Position numbers and translations under genes: made by a program. A DNA stretch of 64,000 nt from an uncultured Raoultella sp. (GTDB lineage: Bacteria > Pseudomonadota > Gammaproteobacteria > Enterobacterales > Enterobacteriaceae): assembly GCA_900759445.1 (NCBI GenBank), contig CAAEVH010000072.1, positions 1 to 64,000 of the forward strand. Direction: 5' to 3'. The stretch's first letter is position 1; every line of letters starts with the position of its first letter. The notes under the pieces are model-generated. The model was not told the DNA's origin, searched no databases, and was given only the letters and a program-made list of their open reading frames with translations. Positions 29,476 to 39,075 of the stretch are shown one piece after another.

Positions 29476-30264
29476 TTAGCAGGTACGCAGCCAGGCCAGT
29501 GACTGACGGTACGCTTCCGGCAGGTTCTCTGCCCGTACACGCCCTTCGTACACGACGTAACCCTGATAATTATCTTCACGCAACTGATCAAACAGCGCAG
29601 TGAAATCCAGCGTACCGCTCCCCGGCTGATAACGATGGTTATCCGCAATATGGACGTGTCCCAGCAGATCGCGATTGTCATGCAGCGCCTGAGCCATATC
29701 GTCTTCTTCGATATTCATATGGTAAAAATCACCAATGATTTGCACATGCTTCAGGTTGTTTTCCACGATATAGCGACGGGCATCCGCCAGGGTGTTGATC
29801 ATATGATCCTGATAGCGATTGAGCGGTTCCAGATACACCACCGTCCCCGTACGCTCGGCAACTTTATCGAGATAAATCAATGAATCACTTACTGCTTTAC
29901 GATCACCCGCCAGGCTGCGCGGAGAGGTCATCGGCGGTAAGCGGAAGGTAAACATGCCCCATGCAGCGGGTACAATAATGCCCTGCCCACCGACTTCGGC
30001 CAGCGCTTCGAGAATGCGGGTAATCTGCTGTAAGCCATTCAAACGACGCTCTTCGATAAAATCACCGATCCAACCGTCATATCCTCCACAGGCGGTGGTG
30101 ACGGGCAGGCCTGTTTCTTTGATTGCCGCTTTCACTTCTGCCAGGTTGTTAACCAGCAGCTTGCCGTCAATTTCAAAACCGTCAAACCCCATCTCTTTGA
30201 TGTAACGGAATTTCTCGAGAATATTTTCCGGAAAAAAAGCCTGGTTCTGTGTTCCAATTTTCAT
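29476..30264 (-). CDS. ycjR: 3-keto-glycoside C4 epimerase YcjR (xylose-isomerase-like barrel)
   Basis: 262 residues from ATG at 30264 (MKIGTQNQ); an ATG three codons earlier shares the same AAGGA. A TIM barrel of AP-endonuclease type 2, with metal-ligand candidates in YLEPLNRYQ, IIGDFYHMN, HVHIADNHR and VVYEGR. In E. coli YcjR epimerises 3-keto-gulosides to 3-keto-glucosides with Mn2+ or Co2+. It lies between the two dehydrogenases that make and use the keto sugar. Confidence 0.92.
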   Translation of the reverse strand: MKIGTQNQAFFPENILEKFRYIKEMGFDGFEIDGKLLVNNLAEVKAAIKETGLPVTTACGGYDGWIGDFIEERRLNGLQQITRILEALAEVGGQGIIVPAAWGMFTFRLPPMTSPRSLAGDRKAVSDSLIYLDKVAERTGTVVYLEPLNRYQDHMINTLADARRYIVENNLKHVQIIGDFYHMNIEEDDMAQALHDNRDLLGHVHIADNHRYQPGSGTLDFTALFDQLREDNYQGYVVYEGRVRAENLPEAYRQSLAWLRTC

Positions 30265-30280
30265 CTTCTGCATTCCTTAA

Positions 30281-31333
30281 TTAAAACGTCACGCCCATTT
30301 TGATGCTCTTTTCCGGATGGCGATCGACATACTGCATATAGCTTTCCGGGCTGCTGGCAAATGTCACTACCGGGTCAATAAGTTCTTCACAGTTCAGGTA
30401 ACCGTTCATCAACAGTTCCCAACAGGTCTCCTCAATACGCTTGCGGCTCCAGCGCGGATAATCCGGATTTGGCTCACTGCAGGCACGGGAGAAGACAATT
30501 TTGGCGTTGTTGAAGTGCGCTTCACGCCCCAGGTTGAAGCCTTCAGCAAAAGGTTTCGCGAAAGCGACATAGGAGATGGTTCCACCATAGGCCAGACCAC
30601 GTAACGCCGATTGCAACGCATCCGCATAGCCGCTGGTTTCGATAATCACATCCGCGCCCTGCTTGCCGGTCAGCTTCTTAATTTCCATGCCGACATCGGT
30701 GCCAATAGGATTCAGACAGAAATCCGCGCCATGGCGACGCGCGATATCGCAACGATGGGCAATCGGATCCACGCCAATGACCACCGAGGCTCCCGCTTTC
30801 TTAGCCAGTTGGACGGCAATCTGGCCAATCGCCCCTAAGCCGACGATGACAACAAAGTCGCCGACACGCACATTGGCGTCGCGCACGCCACTCATGGCGA
30901 ACTGTGCCGGGTCATAGCACACGGCATTTTTCCACGAACTACCTTCCGGCATTTTGCGCAGTTTGTAGTTGTTTACCGCATTAAAGAAAACCGTTTCTGC
31001 CAGTGGGCCGTAGCCGCAAACTGAATCGCCAACGGCGTATTCGGTCACATCGCTGCCACACTCAATAACATCGCCCACCACCATGTTGCCAAGCTGGAAC
31101 TTGCCGAATTCAATCCCGCGCGGCGCCCCTTCCGGACGCGGCATGAACATTTGCCATTCGCCGTTAAAATCTTCGTCAATAAACGGACTGGCAGCGCGAA
31201 AATCGACCACTTCCGTGCCATGTTTTGGCGCACCAAAGCGAACGCGAACTTTCACTTCATTGGCGGATACAGCTCTGTCTTCATATTCCACCAGCGCCGC
31301 AACACGCGGTTCTGTGGCAACTAACTTCTTCAT
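30281..31333 (-). CDS. ycjQ: Zinc-type D-guloside dehydrogenase YcjQ (MDR family)
   Basis: 350 residues, as in E. coli. A GroES-like N-terminal half contains DSVCGYGPLAE; a Rossmann half carries VGLGAIGQIAVQLAKK (NAD binding). The usual structural zinc cysteine cluster is not evident. The E. coli enzyme oxidises D-gulosides at C3 with NAD, giving the substrate of YcjR. Gap to ycjR is 16 bases. Confidence 0.92.
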   Translation of the reverse strand: MKKLVATEPRVAALVEYEDRAVSANEVKVRVRFGAPKHGTEVVDFRAASPFIDEDFNGEWQMFMPRPEGAPRGIEFGKFQLGNMVVGDVIECGSDVTEYAVGDSVCGYGPLAETVFFNAVNNYKLRKMPEGSSWKNAVCYDPAQFAMSGVRDANVRVGDFVVIVGLGAIGQIAVQLAKKAGASVVIGVDPIAHRCDIARRHGADFCLNPIGTDVGMEIKKLTGKQGADVIIETSGYADALQSALRGLAYGGTISYVAFAKPFAEGFNLGREAHFNNAKIVFSRACSEPNPDYPRWSRKRIEETCWELLMNGYLNCEELIDPVVTFASSPESYMQYVDRHPEKSIKMGVTF

Positions 31334-31360
31334 TTACAACTCCTTAATTAAACTGGCCGC

Positions 31361-32203
31361 TTAGCCTTTCACGCCGCCTGCGGTCAAACCACTTTTAATA
31401 AAACGTTCGGAAAGCGCATACATAATGACGACCGGCAATGCGGTGACTAACGATGCCGCCATCATGCGTCCCCAGATATAGTCAGGCGTACTGAACAGCG
31501 CGTTCAGACCGACCGGTAAGGTAAAATTGCTGGCGCTGGAGAGGAAAATCGAGGCAAACAGATAGTCATTCCACGCCACCATAAAGCAGTACACAAAGAC
31601 CGAAACCAGACCGGACATCGCCAACGGCACGGTAATGCGAAAGATGATCTGCAGACGGTTCAATCCATCCATCATCGCGGCTTCTTCTATTTCATCCGGA
31701 ATGGTGTCGAAGTAGCTTTTCAGCATGAACACCGCGGTCGGCAGCGTCTGGGTGACCATGGTGATAATCAACGCCATTTCGGTGTCATAGATGCCAAGTG
31801 CCGTAATGATTTTGAATAGCGGCACCACCAGCAGGATCCCCGAAAACATGTACACCGTGTAAAAGCTGGCATTGATGGTCATTCGCCCCTTAAAACGCAG
31901 GCGGGAAAGCGCATACGCTCCGAGTACGCCGAGAAATACCGCCACCACCGAAGAAGTGACCGATACCACCAGGCTATTACGGAAGTAGTCAACAAACGGG
32001 AAAATCATCGGGTTGAAGATGTCGATGTAATGTTCCAGCGTCCATTGCTGCGGTAACAACGTCGGATGCAGCGAGATCGCCTCTTTGGCGCTTTTAAATG
32101 AGGTCATCAGCATCACAAAAAATGGGAATAGCGTGATGCCCAGGAAGACAATTAATCCACAGTAAAAGCCGATGCGGCCAAGTGTGCGCTTATTTGTTGC
32201 CAT
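31361..32203 (-). CDS. ycjP: ABC sugar permease YcjP
   Basis: 280 residues with six membrane helices. The EAA cytoplasmic loop EEAAMMDGLNRLQIIFRITV docks with the YcjV ATPase. MalG-type permease of the CUT1 family. It overlaps the end of ycjO by 14 bases. Together with YcjO it forms the import channel; the natural sugar is not proven, but the enzymes point to kojibiose-like or guloside/glucoside disaccharides. Confidence 0.94.
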   Translation of the reverse strand: MATNKRTLGRIGFYCGLIVFLGITLFPFFVMLMTSFKSAKEAISLHPTLLPQQWTLEHYIDIFNPMIFPFVDYFRNSLVVSVTSSVVAVFLGVLGAYALSRLRFKGRMTINASFYTVYMFSGILLVVPLFKIITALGIYDTEMALIITMVTQTLPTAVFMLKSYFDTIPDEIEEAAMMDGLNRLQIIFRITVPLAMSGLVSVFVYCFMVAWNDYLFASIFLSSASNFTLPVGLNALFSTPDYIWGRMMAASLVTALPVVIMYALSERFIKSGLTAGGVKG

Positions 32204-33071
32204 TGAGGTTCACCCGTTTTCTGGTCAGCAGGATAACAGCGAAAATAATGACGAAGAGGACGACAGAAATAGCGGCCGCTTTGCCTAAGTCGTTAAATGC
32301 AAATGCTGTTTTATAGAGATAGACCCCGAGAATATCGACTTTAGTGGTCAGCAGATAAACATCGGCGAACATGTAAAACATCCAGATCGTGCGCAGCGTG
32401 ACCACGGTTGCCAGCACCGGCATAATCGCTGGCAGCGTGACGATACGAAACCGTTGCCAGGCGTTCGCGCCGTCCATTTCTGCCGCCTCATACAACGATT
32501 TATCAATCGTCTGTAAAATCGCCAGAAACGAGATAAAGGCATACGGGAAGTAGCGCCAGATGGCGAACAGCACGACCAGCGCGAAGCTACTGCCGGGATT
32601 GTCGAACCACAGCGGCGCCTGATCGTAGAGATGCAACAGATCCACGCCGAGGTAGTTCACAATGCCGTAGCCGTTGTTGAACATGTATTTCCAGGCAAAC
32701 ACCAGCGAAATTGATGGCGTCACGTAAGAGAGGATGACCAGTGAGCGCGCCGTTTTCCGCAGACGAAACTCACGGTTAAAAAACATCGCTACGCCCAGCC
32801 CCAGTACCGTGCTTCCTGCCACAACCAGCGCGGTATACCAGACCGTCATCCACAGCGAATGCCAGAATCCGGGATCGGATAAGATACGGATATAGTTGCT
32901 TAGCCCGACAAACGTAGACTCAATTTGCGGATTCAGCGGCAGTCGCATAAAGCTGATTTCGATGTTTGATATCATCGGCCACGCCACTAAACCGCCCAGC
33001 AACAGCAAGCTGGGCGCCAGCAGCAGCATGGCGAATGGCATATCAGATCGACCTGAAAAGAACTTATTCAT
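32190..33071 (-). CDS. ycjO: ABC sugar permease YcjO
   Basis: 293 residues from ATG at 33071 (GGAAAG upstream), as in E. coli; a longer frame start overlaps ycjN. MalF-type permease with six helices and EAA loop YEAAEMDGANAWQRFRIVTL. Partner of YcjP. Confidence 0.94.
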   Translation of the reverse strand: MNKFFSGRSDMPFAMLLLAPSLLLLGGLVAWPMISNIEISFMRLPLNPQIESTFVGLSNYIRILSDPGFWHSLWMTVWYTALVVAGSTVLGLGVAMFFNREFRLRKTARSLVILSYVTPSISLVFAWKYMFNNGYGIVNYLGVDLLHLYDQAPLWFDNPGSSFALVVLFAIWRYFPYAFISFLAILQTIDKSLYEAAEMDGANAWQRFRIVTLPAIMPVLATVVTLRTIWMFYMFADVYLLTTKVDILGVYLYKTAFAFNDLGKAAAISVVLFVIIFAVILLTRKRVNLNGNK

Positions 33072-33091
33072 CACGGCTTTCCATTTCCCCA

Positions 33092-34384
33092 TTAGCGCTG
33101 TTCAACGAGGTCATCCAGTTTTTTCTGGCTCGCTTCAATCGTGGTGACGAGGTCGGCTTTGCCTACCGTCACGTTGTGCACCATGGAGCTCACAACACCG
33201 GAGCCTGTGACGTCGCCCATGCGGGTGAAGTTCTTATCGCCGACGGCACCAAACACCTGGATATTCGGCAGTTCGGCAATCAGCTGATCGGGTAATTCAC
33301 CCAGCGCTTTGATGACAGTGTTATCTTTCCACGTCGGGGTATTCACCACTGCTTTGTTGACCGGCAGCGCCGCCCCTGGCGACATCATGACCCAGTCCGC
33401 GATGTTGTCGGCCTGCTCCATAAAGGTGACAAATTTCTCTGCCGCTTCTGTCTCTTCAGACTTTTGACCCGCGGTAATGGTTAACGACGTCAGCATGCCG
33501 TAAACAGCAGAGTTTTTTTCCGTCGGCACCATAAAGCCCACATTTTTAGGATCGCCCTCTTTAATCACCGCCGGGAGGATATAGGTGGAATAAATCGCCA
33601 TCGGCGCCGTGCCGTTCATGAACGCGTCTTTGACTTCCATGATGTCGTTTGAGCCCGGCATGGTGTTCATTGCCAATTGGCGGTAATACTGCAGCGCCTG
33701 CGCCATTTCAGGTGTGTTGAGCGTTATCTTTCCTTGCGCATCAAAAACGTTGGCCTGGTTTGAGAGCGCGAACTGGGAAAATGACTGTTCAGTCAAAACG
33801 CTTTCCGCCGTGGGCAGCGCAATACCATATTTCTTACTACCAGGATTGTTTAGCTTCTGCGCCACGCTCAGCAGTTGTTGCCAGTCTTTTGGCTCTTCCA
33901 GCCCAGCTTTTGCCAGCACATCTTTGCGATACCAGATCCCGCCAATCCAGGCGCTAACCGGAACCCCGGTCCAGGCAGTACCGTCTTCAGTACGCACAAT
34001 ACGCAGCACGCCATCATAAAAAGTACCTTCACCTACGGCGTTGATGACCTGCGCTACGGCTTTACGATCGATAAGTGATTCTTTATCCATAACTTTCGCG
34101 TAGTCATGGCTGGTTTCAATGACTTCAGGCAGAGAACCACTCCGCGCCAGGGTAATGACCTTGGTGTTGTAGGCATCTTCTTCTACAGGAACCTGTTTGA
34201 CACTGATCCCCGGGTTCTCTTTTTCAAAACGCTCAATCAGTTTTGCAATAACCGCCTGCCGCTCCTGTTCAACAGAAGAGTGCATAAATTCAATCGCAAC
34301 AGAGGACGTTTTATCATCCTTACACCCGGAAACAAGGGCGCAGGAAACCAGTGCTGAAATCAGCACAATTTTAGTTTTAAGCAT
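33092..34384 (-). CDS. ycjN: Sugar-binding lipoprotein YcjN
   Basis: 430 residues, as in E. coli. Signal peptide with lipobox LVSGC, acylated Cys21. Solute-binding protein family 1, with EFMHSSVEQERQAVIAKLIE near the N terminus and the hinge region typical of MalE-like proteins. It delivers the substrate to YcjOP. Unlike most Gram-negative binding proteins it is predicted to be membrane-anchored. Confidence 0.94.
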   Translation of the reverse strand: MLKTKIVLISALVSCALVSGCKDDKTSSVAIEFMHSSVEQERQAVIAKLIERFEKENPGISVKQVPVEEDAYNTKVITLARSGSLPEVIETSHDYAKVMDKESLIDRKAVAQVINAVGEGTFYDGVLRIVRTEDGTAWTGVPVSAWIGGIWYRKDVLAKAGLEEPKDWQQLLSVAQKLNNPGSKKYGIALPTAESVLTEQSFSQFALSNQANVFDAQGKITLNTPEMAQALQYYRQLAMNTMPGSNDIMEVKDAFMNGTAPMAIYSTYILPAVIKEGDPKNVGFMVPTEKNSAVYGMLTSLTITAGQKSEETEAAEKFVTFMEQADNIADWVMMSPGAALPVNKAVVNTPTWKDNTVIKALGELPDQLIAELPNIQVFGAVGDKNFTRMGDVTGSGVVSSMVHNVTVGKADLVTTIEASQKKLDDLVEQR

Positions 34385-34400
34385 GAAATGTTCCTTTTTA

Positions 34401-36083
34401 TTACTTAACCCACATGACCTGCCAGGCGTTCAACGTTAATTCTTTACCTGAAATAGTTTTACCGCTAATCAAATCAAATCCATTTTCAACATCAATACTA
34501 ATGGTTTGCGTATGACCGCTGACATTAAATAATCCGGTAATTTTTTCGCCAGTTTCCGCCGTACGTTTAATTTGCATTACAGCCGGTGTAACACTGCTAA
34601 TCTGAAAATCACTATCAGGGTGAAATGCTTTATTACTACGACGTATTACAATTAATCGGGATAATTCATGATAAATAGCGTGGCGCAAACTGGTTTCATC
34701 TGCCAGCTCCGTTTCGATTTGGCTTATTTGATATTTTTTGCGGTTGATCGCACGGTTATAACCTAACGCCTCGACACCTTTATAATCATTGCGTGACCCA
34801 AGAATGCTTTGAATGTAAACCGCAGGTACACCCGGAAAACTCAGCAAAATGGCATGTGCGAGAATAAAACGGGAAAAACGTTCGGCATCACTACAATTGC
34901 CTGGCGTTAGTGCGTCCATATATGTGACGTTAATTTCATACGGACTGCGACTACCATCAGGGTTATTTTTCCAGTTAACCAGCGCGCCTTCCTGTTGTAA
35001 TTCCGTCACCAGGCGCACGATCTCGTCTTCAGGTAACAAACCACGTAATGGGTTGAGACCAATACCGTCATGCGATGCGAGGAAATTAAACCAGGTGGTC
35101 TCACTGGACGGCAGTTCCAGTGATTGCGCCCACTGGCACAAGGTTGAGGTATCCTGGCGTTGTACCGCATGCAGCACCAGCGGCGGTAACGAGAACTGGT
35201 ACACCATATGCGCTTCATCACGGCCATTTCCGTAGTAGGACACATTATCCTTATGCGGAACGTTTGTTTCAGTAATAATCGCCGTACCAGGCGCCGCGCA
35301 GTCAGCAATAGCGCGAAATAGTTTGATAAGCTGATGCGTTTTTTCCAAGTGAATACAGGTCGTTCCAGGCTCTTTCCACATAAAGCCAACCGCATCCAGG
35401 CGGACATAATCAGCGCCCTGCTCAAGATAACTCAATAGCACATCGACCATCGCCAGTAACACTATCGGGTTGGCATAGTTGAGATCGATCTGGTCGTCGC
35501 TGAACGTCGTCCATAAATAGCGTACGGTGTTATCTTTCAGCGTAAAAGGCGTCAGTAACGGTAATGCGCGTGGACGCGTTACGTTGCTCAGGTCCGTATC
35601 AGGATCCATCGCAATAAAGAAATCTTCATAACCGTCAAGCTGTTGCAAATAGTTATTAAACCATTCGCTTTTCGCTGACATATGGTTACAAACAAAATCA
35701 AACATCAGTCGACTGGATTTACCCAATTGCTTAATATCATTCCAGTCACCGGTTTCTTCGGCAACCTGATGGTAATTAATTACTGAAAAACCATCATCCG
35801 ATGACCACGGATAAAACGGCAACAGATGCACATGAGAAAATGTCGACTTAAGCCATTCATTATAAAATTGATTAAACATCGGCAGTGGTTTTTTGCCTGC
35901 CCCGTGGAATTGATCGGCGTAGGTAATAAGAACCACATCGCCCTCGTCCCAATGCGCTTTACGGATTTTTTTAATTAATCCCTGTGATTTCTCTAAACGT
36001 GCAATCAGCGCTTCATAGTGGCATGAAGTAAACGTATCACCATAAACTTCTGCCAGGCATTTTTGGATTTTTTGGTTCACCTT
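34401..36083 (-). CDS. ycjM: Glucosylglycerate phosphorylase YcjM (GH13_18)
   Basis: 560 residues from GTG at 36083, preceded by GAGAATTGAAG. This aligns with E. coli YcjM (559 residues). The upstream ATG at 36107 has no ribosome site and overlaps the operator-like word. A GH13 barrel with FDFVCNHMSAKS, YVRLDAVGFMWKE (nucleophile Asp), IITETNVPH (acid/base Glu) and FLASHDGIG is related to sucrose phosphorylase. E. coli YcjM acts on 2-O-alpha-glucosyl-D-glycerate, releasing alpha-glucose 1-phosphate. First gene of the operon. Confidence 0.92.
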   Translation of the reverse strand, partial: KVNQKIQKCLAEVYGDTFTSCHYEALIARLEKSQGLIKKIRKAHWDEGDVVLITYADQFHGAGKKPLPMFNQFYNEWLKSTFSHVHLLPFYPWSSDDGFSVINYHQVAEETGDWNDIKQLGKSSRLMFDFVCNHMSAKSEWFNNYLQQLDGYEDFFIAMDPDTDLSNVTRPRALPLLTPFTLKDNTVRYLWTTFSDDQIDLNYANPIVLLAMVDVLLSYLEQGADYVRLDAVGFMWKEPGTTCIHLEKTHQLIKLFRAIADCAAPGTAIITETNVPHKDNVSYYGNGRDEAHMVYQFSLPPLVLHAVQRQDTSTLCQWAQSLELPSSETTWFNFLASHDGIGLNPLRGLLPEDEIVRLVTELQQEGALVNWKNNPDGSRSPYEINVTYMDALTPGNCSDAERFSRFILAHAILLSFPGVPAVYIQSILGSRNDYKGVEALGYNRAINRKKYQISQIETELADETSLRHAIYHELSRLIVIRRSNKAFHPDSDFQISSVTPAVMQIKRTAETGEKITGLFNVSGHTQTISIDVENGFDLISGKTISGKELTLNAWQVMWVK

Positions 36084-36091
36084 CAATTCTC

Positions 36092-36107
36092 GTGGTAGCG
36101 GTCCCAT
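36092..36107 (-). promoter_or_regulatory. LacI-type operator candidate at ycjM
   Basis: ATGGGACCGCTACCAC contains TGGGACC-GCTACCA, an imperfect palindrome (5 of 7 base pairs) centred on CG as in LacI-family operators. It lies about 8 bases downstream of the -10 hexamer, a place where a repressor would block initiation or clearance. YcjW is the obvious ligand. Confidence 0.6.
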
Positions 36108-36115
36108 GAATCAAG

Positions 36116-36144
36116 AGACTACTCTGCGGGAAATAAGCTGTCAA
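36116..36144 (-). promoter_or_regulatory. Sigma-70 promoter of the ycjM operon
   Basis: Minus-strand TTGACA (36144-36139) and TAGTCT (36121-36116) are separated by 17 bases, with the operator-like word just downstream. Confidence 0.7.
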
Positions 36145-36271
36145 TCGGCTGAGGTGGCCAGGAGGGGGATAATAAAAGAATTTTGGCAGCCAAAAAATCG
36201 TATTTGTGAGCTGCCGCAAATTAACAGAGGGAATGTTGATTAATTGTTGCTTGCTTTTGCTGATTCGGATA

Positions 36272-36502
36272 TCAGGGTTGATTACCTGAATAGCGTTTCG
36301 ATAATTTTGCCGCTGCCCGACTCAAAACCGGCTCCAGGACCAACGCCAGCAGCATTTTAAGCGGGCGTCGGGCGACGGACTTCACCGCCCACCCTGCTAC
36401 CCCCGCCGGGCCGTAACGAAGCGCAGTTAAAAGCACCAGCTTACCTGCTATTTTAAAGCCCGGCTTAACCCTTTGCCCGGCACGTTGCCAGCGATTGTTC
36501 AT
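36272..36502 (-). CDS. pspD: Phage shock protein D
   Basis: 76 residues from ATG at 36502, with TGAGGAT upstream; an in-frame GTG four codons earlier is less likely. Basic protein with a hydrophobic centre ([23 protein letters not shown]), peripheral inner-membrane in E. coli. Last psp gene of this operon here; pspE does not follow. It begins eight bases after pspC. Confidence 0.93.
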   Translation of the reverse strand: MNNRWQRAGQRVKPGFKIAGKLVLLTALRYGPAGVAGWAVKSVARRPLKMLLALVLEPVLSRAAAKLSKRYSGNQP

Positions 36503-36510
36503 TTCTATCC

Positions 36511-36870
36511 TCACAATTGGCGGAAACGGCTGCGCAATGAAAAGGTATCAGACGTGACATAACGCTCCATTTCACGCAAACGCTTTTCACTTGCCGCCAG
36601 CTCGCGATCGACGGCATCCAACAGCTCGCCGCTTGATGGCTGCTGCTCACCGGAAACCACATTGTCCGGCATCGGGTCCAACACAAACGTCAGCACGATG
36701 TAAGCGACGAAGGTGAAAAAGGCCAGACCAAAAAAGACGGACAACACCACCAGGATCCGCACCAGCTTCACAGGCACATCGAGATAATGCGCTATACCTG
36801 CGCAAACCCCTTTCACCATGCCCTGTTGCGGAATACGCCACAGTTTTTTGTTCAGATTAACGCCTCCCAT
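36511..36870 (-). CDS. pspC: Phage shock protein C
   Basis: 119 residues. PspC domain [20 protein letters not shown] at the N terminus, one membrane helix (about 38-62) and a cytoplasmic coiled tail ending RSRFRQL. With PspB it senses inner-membrane damage and releases PspF from PspA inhibition; it also shields against secretin toxicity. Start and pspB stop share one base. Confidence 0.95.
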   Translation of the reverse strand: MGGVNLNKKLWRIPQQGMVKGVCAGIAHYLDVPVKLVRILVVLSVFFGLAFFTFVAYIVLTFVLDPMPDNVVSGEQQPSSGELLDAVDRELAASEKRLREMERYVTSDTFSLRSRFRQL

Positions 36871-37094
36871 TAGCGGTCCCTCCAGTTTGGATGTTCAGCA
36901 TCAAGGATGTCTTCCAGCGCCTGAATGCGCTCGCGCATCCGCTGTGCGTCATCGTTGAGTTCTACCAGACGTTGCTGTTCACTTTGCGCCAGTTCGCCAC
37001 GACTGGAACGGTTGCTGTAATGCAGCCAGAGCCAAATCGGTAAAACGAACAGCACAAAGATGGTTAATGGGATAGCCAGAAATAGCGCGCTCAT
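36870..37094 (-). CDS. pspB: Phage shock protein B
   Basis: 74 residues: one N-terminal membrane helix (3-24) and a cytoplasmic coiled coil (EQQRLVELNDDAQRMRERIQ) ending NWRDR. Partner of PspC in signalling membrane stress to PspA. The hairpin at 37119-37140 lies between it and pspA. Confidence 0.95.
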   Translation of the reverse strand: MSALFLAIPLTIFVLFVLPIWLWLHYSNRSSRGELAQSEQQRLVELNDDAQRMRERIQALEDILDAEHPNWRDR

Positions 37095-37118
37095 GAGTAC
37101 TCCTTACAGGTGATGAGC

Positions 37119-37140
37119 GGCGGCGCGTTCGGGCGCCGCC
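37119..37140 (-). repeat. GC-rich hairpin between pspA and pspB
   Basis: A perfect 8-bp stem GGCGGCGC/GCGCCGCC with a 6-base loop, no uridine run. It lies between the pspA stop and the pspB start. Likely to shield pspA mRNA or let only part of the transcription continue, which would give the excess of PspA over PspBCD known in E. coli. Confidence 0.65.
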
Positions 37141-37148
37141 AGATGTTA

Positions 37149-37850
<702 letters not shown>

Positions 37851-37871
37851 CTATGCCCTGCTGTTTTCGTA

Positions 37872-37889
37872 ATGCACTTGGCGTGCCAA
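37872..37889 (-). promoter_or_regulatory. Sigma-54 promoter of pspABCD
   Basis: Minus-strand TTGGCACGCCAAGTGCAT matches the -24/-12 consensus TGGCAC-N5-TTGCA, with GG and GC in the required places. The AT-rich 98 bases up to pspF should carry the PspF upstream activating sites and an IHF site, as in E. coli. Confidence 0.85.
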
Positions 37890-37987
37890 CTTTTTAACTA
37901 ATTGATTTTAATGTAAATATCCAATTTTACCTGACGGGAGAATTAGGGTAAATTGGTGAATAACACTAACAAGTGGTGAATTTCATC

Positions 37988-38962
37988 ATGGCAGGATACA
38001 AAGACAATATTCTGGGCGAAGCGAACAGCTTTATTGAAGTGCTGGAACAGGTTTCTCATCTGGCGCCGCTGGATAAACCTGTACTGGTTATCGGTGAGCG
38101 AGGTACGGGGAAAGAGCTTATTGCCAACCGCCTGCACTACCTCTCCAGCCGTTGGCAGGGCCCATTTATTTCGCTTAACTGCGCGGCCCTCAACGAGAAC
38201 TTACTTGATTCCGAACTGTTTGGTCACGAAGCCGGTGCGTTTACCGGTGCACAAAAACGCCATCCAGGACGTTTCGAACGCGCCGACGGCGGCACGCTGT
38301 TTCTTGATGAACTGGCGACCGCGCCAATGTTGGTACAGGAAAAACTGCTGCGCGTAATTGAGTATGGCGAGCTGGAACGCGTCGGCGGCAGCCAGCCCTT
38401 GCAGGTTAACGTGCGACTGGTCTGCGCGACCAATGCCGACCTGCCACGTATGGTCAGCGAAGGCACTTTCCGCGCGGACCTGCTGGATCGTCTGGCCTTT
38501 GACGTGGTGCAACTTCCCCCACTACGCGAGCGTCAAAGCGACATCATGTTAATGGCCGAACACTTTGCCATTCAGATGTGCCGCGAGATCGGGTTACCTC
38601 TTTTTCCGGGATTCAGCGCCGAGGCCAGAGAAACCCTCCTCCATTACCGTTGGCCGGGTAATATTCGTGAACTGAAAAACGTCGTGGAGCGCTCCGTTTA
38701 CCGGCACGGTACCAGTGATTACCCGCTGGATGAGATCATCATTGACCCCTTCCGCCGCCATGTTGCGCAGCCACAGGCAGCACCACCAAAGCAGACATCT
38801 GTAGCATTACCGCTGGATCTGCGTGAATTCCAGCAGCAACAAGAGAAAGACTTTCTACAAACCAGCTTGCAGCAGGCGAAATTTAATCAGAAAAAAGCCG
38901 CTGAGTTACTGGGTCTGACTTACCATCAGCTACGCGCGTTGCTTAAGAAACACCAGATTTAG
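37988..38962 (+). CDS. pspF: Sigma-54 activator PspF
   Basis: 324 residues from ATG at 37988 (MAGYKD); upstream in-frame GTG codons are in the promoter region. AAA+ domain with Walker A GERGTGKE (36-43), GAFTGA loop (83-88) for sigma-54 contact, and arginine-rich sensor segments. C-terminal Fis-type helix-turn-helix (KKAAELLGLTYHQLRALLKK). No receiver domain; activity is held down by PspA. Divergent from pspA. Confidence 0.96.
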   Translation: MAGYKDNILGEANSFIEVLEQVSHLAPLDKPVLVIGERGTGKELIANRLHYLSSRWQGPFISLNCAALNENLLDSELFGHEAGAFTGAQKRHPGRFERADGGTLFLDELATAPMLVQEKLLRVIEYGELERVGGSQPLQVNVRLVCATNADLPRMVSEGTFRADLLDRLAFDVVQLPPLRERQSDIMLMAEHFAIQMCREIGLPLFPGFSAEARETLLHYRWPGNIRELKNVVERSVYRHGTSDYPLDEIIIDPFRRHVAQPQAAPPKQTSVALPLDLREFQQQQEKDFLQTSLQQAKFNQKKAAELLGLTYHQLRALLKKHQI

Positions 38963-39034
38963 CGCGCCTCTGCCAACGTTATATTGGAGGGTTTGACGCT
39001 TTATTGTCAGCACTCGTCCATTAAAGTCACTTTC

Positions 39035-39075
39035 CCCTCTGACTTTTCGACTCACGGAGCATAAACGTCAGAGGG
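39035..39075 (-). terminator. Inverted repeat spanning the SDR stop codon
   Basis: A perfect 9-bp repeat CCCTCTGAC/GTCAGAGGG with a 23-base spacer. The TGA stop of the SDR gene (39068-39070) lies in one arm. No uridine run. It may be a 3' stabiliser or a partial stop between convergent pspF and SDR genes. Confidence 0.4.

Noticed and set aside
36866..36880. A third partial match (TAGCGGTCCC) to the ycjM operator-like word at the pspB/pspC junction
   Set aside because: Only ten bases match, the palindrome is not kept, and the bases encode the conserved NWRDR end of PspB.
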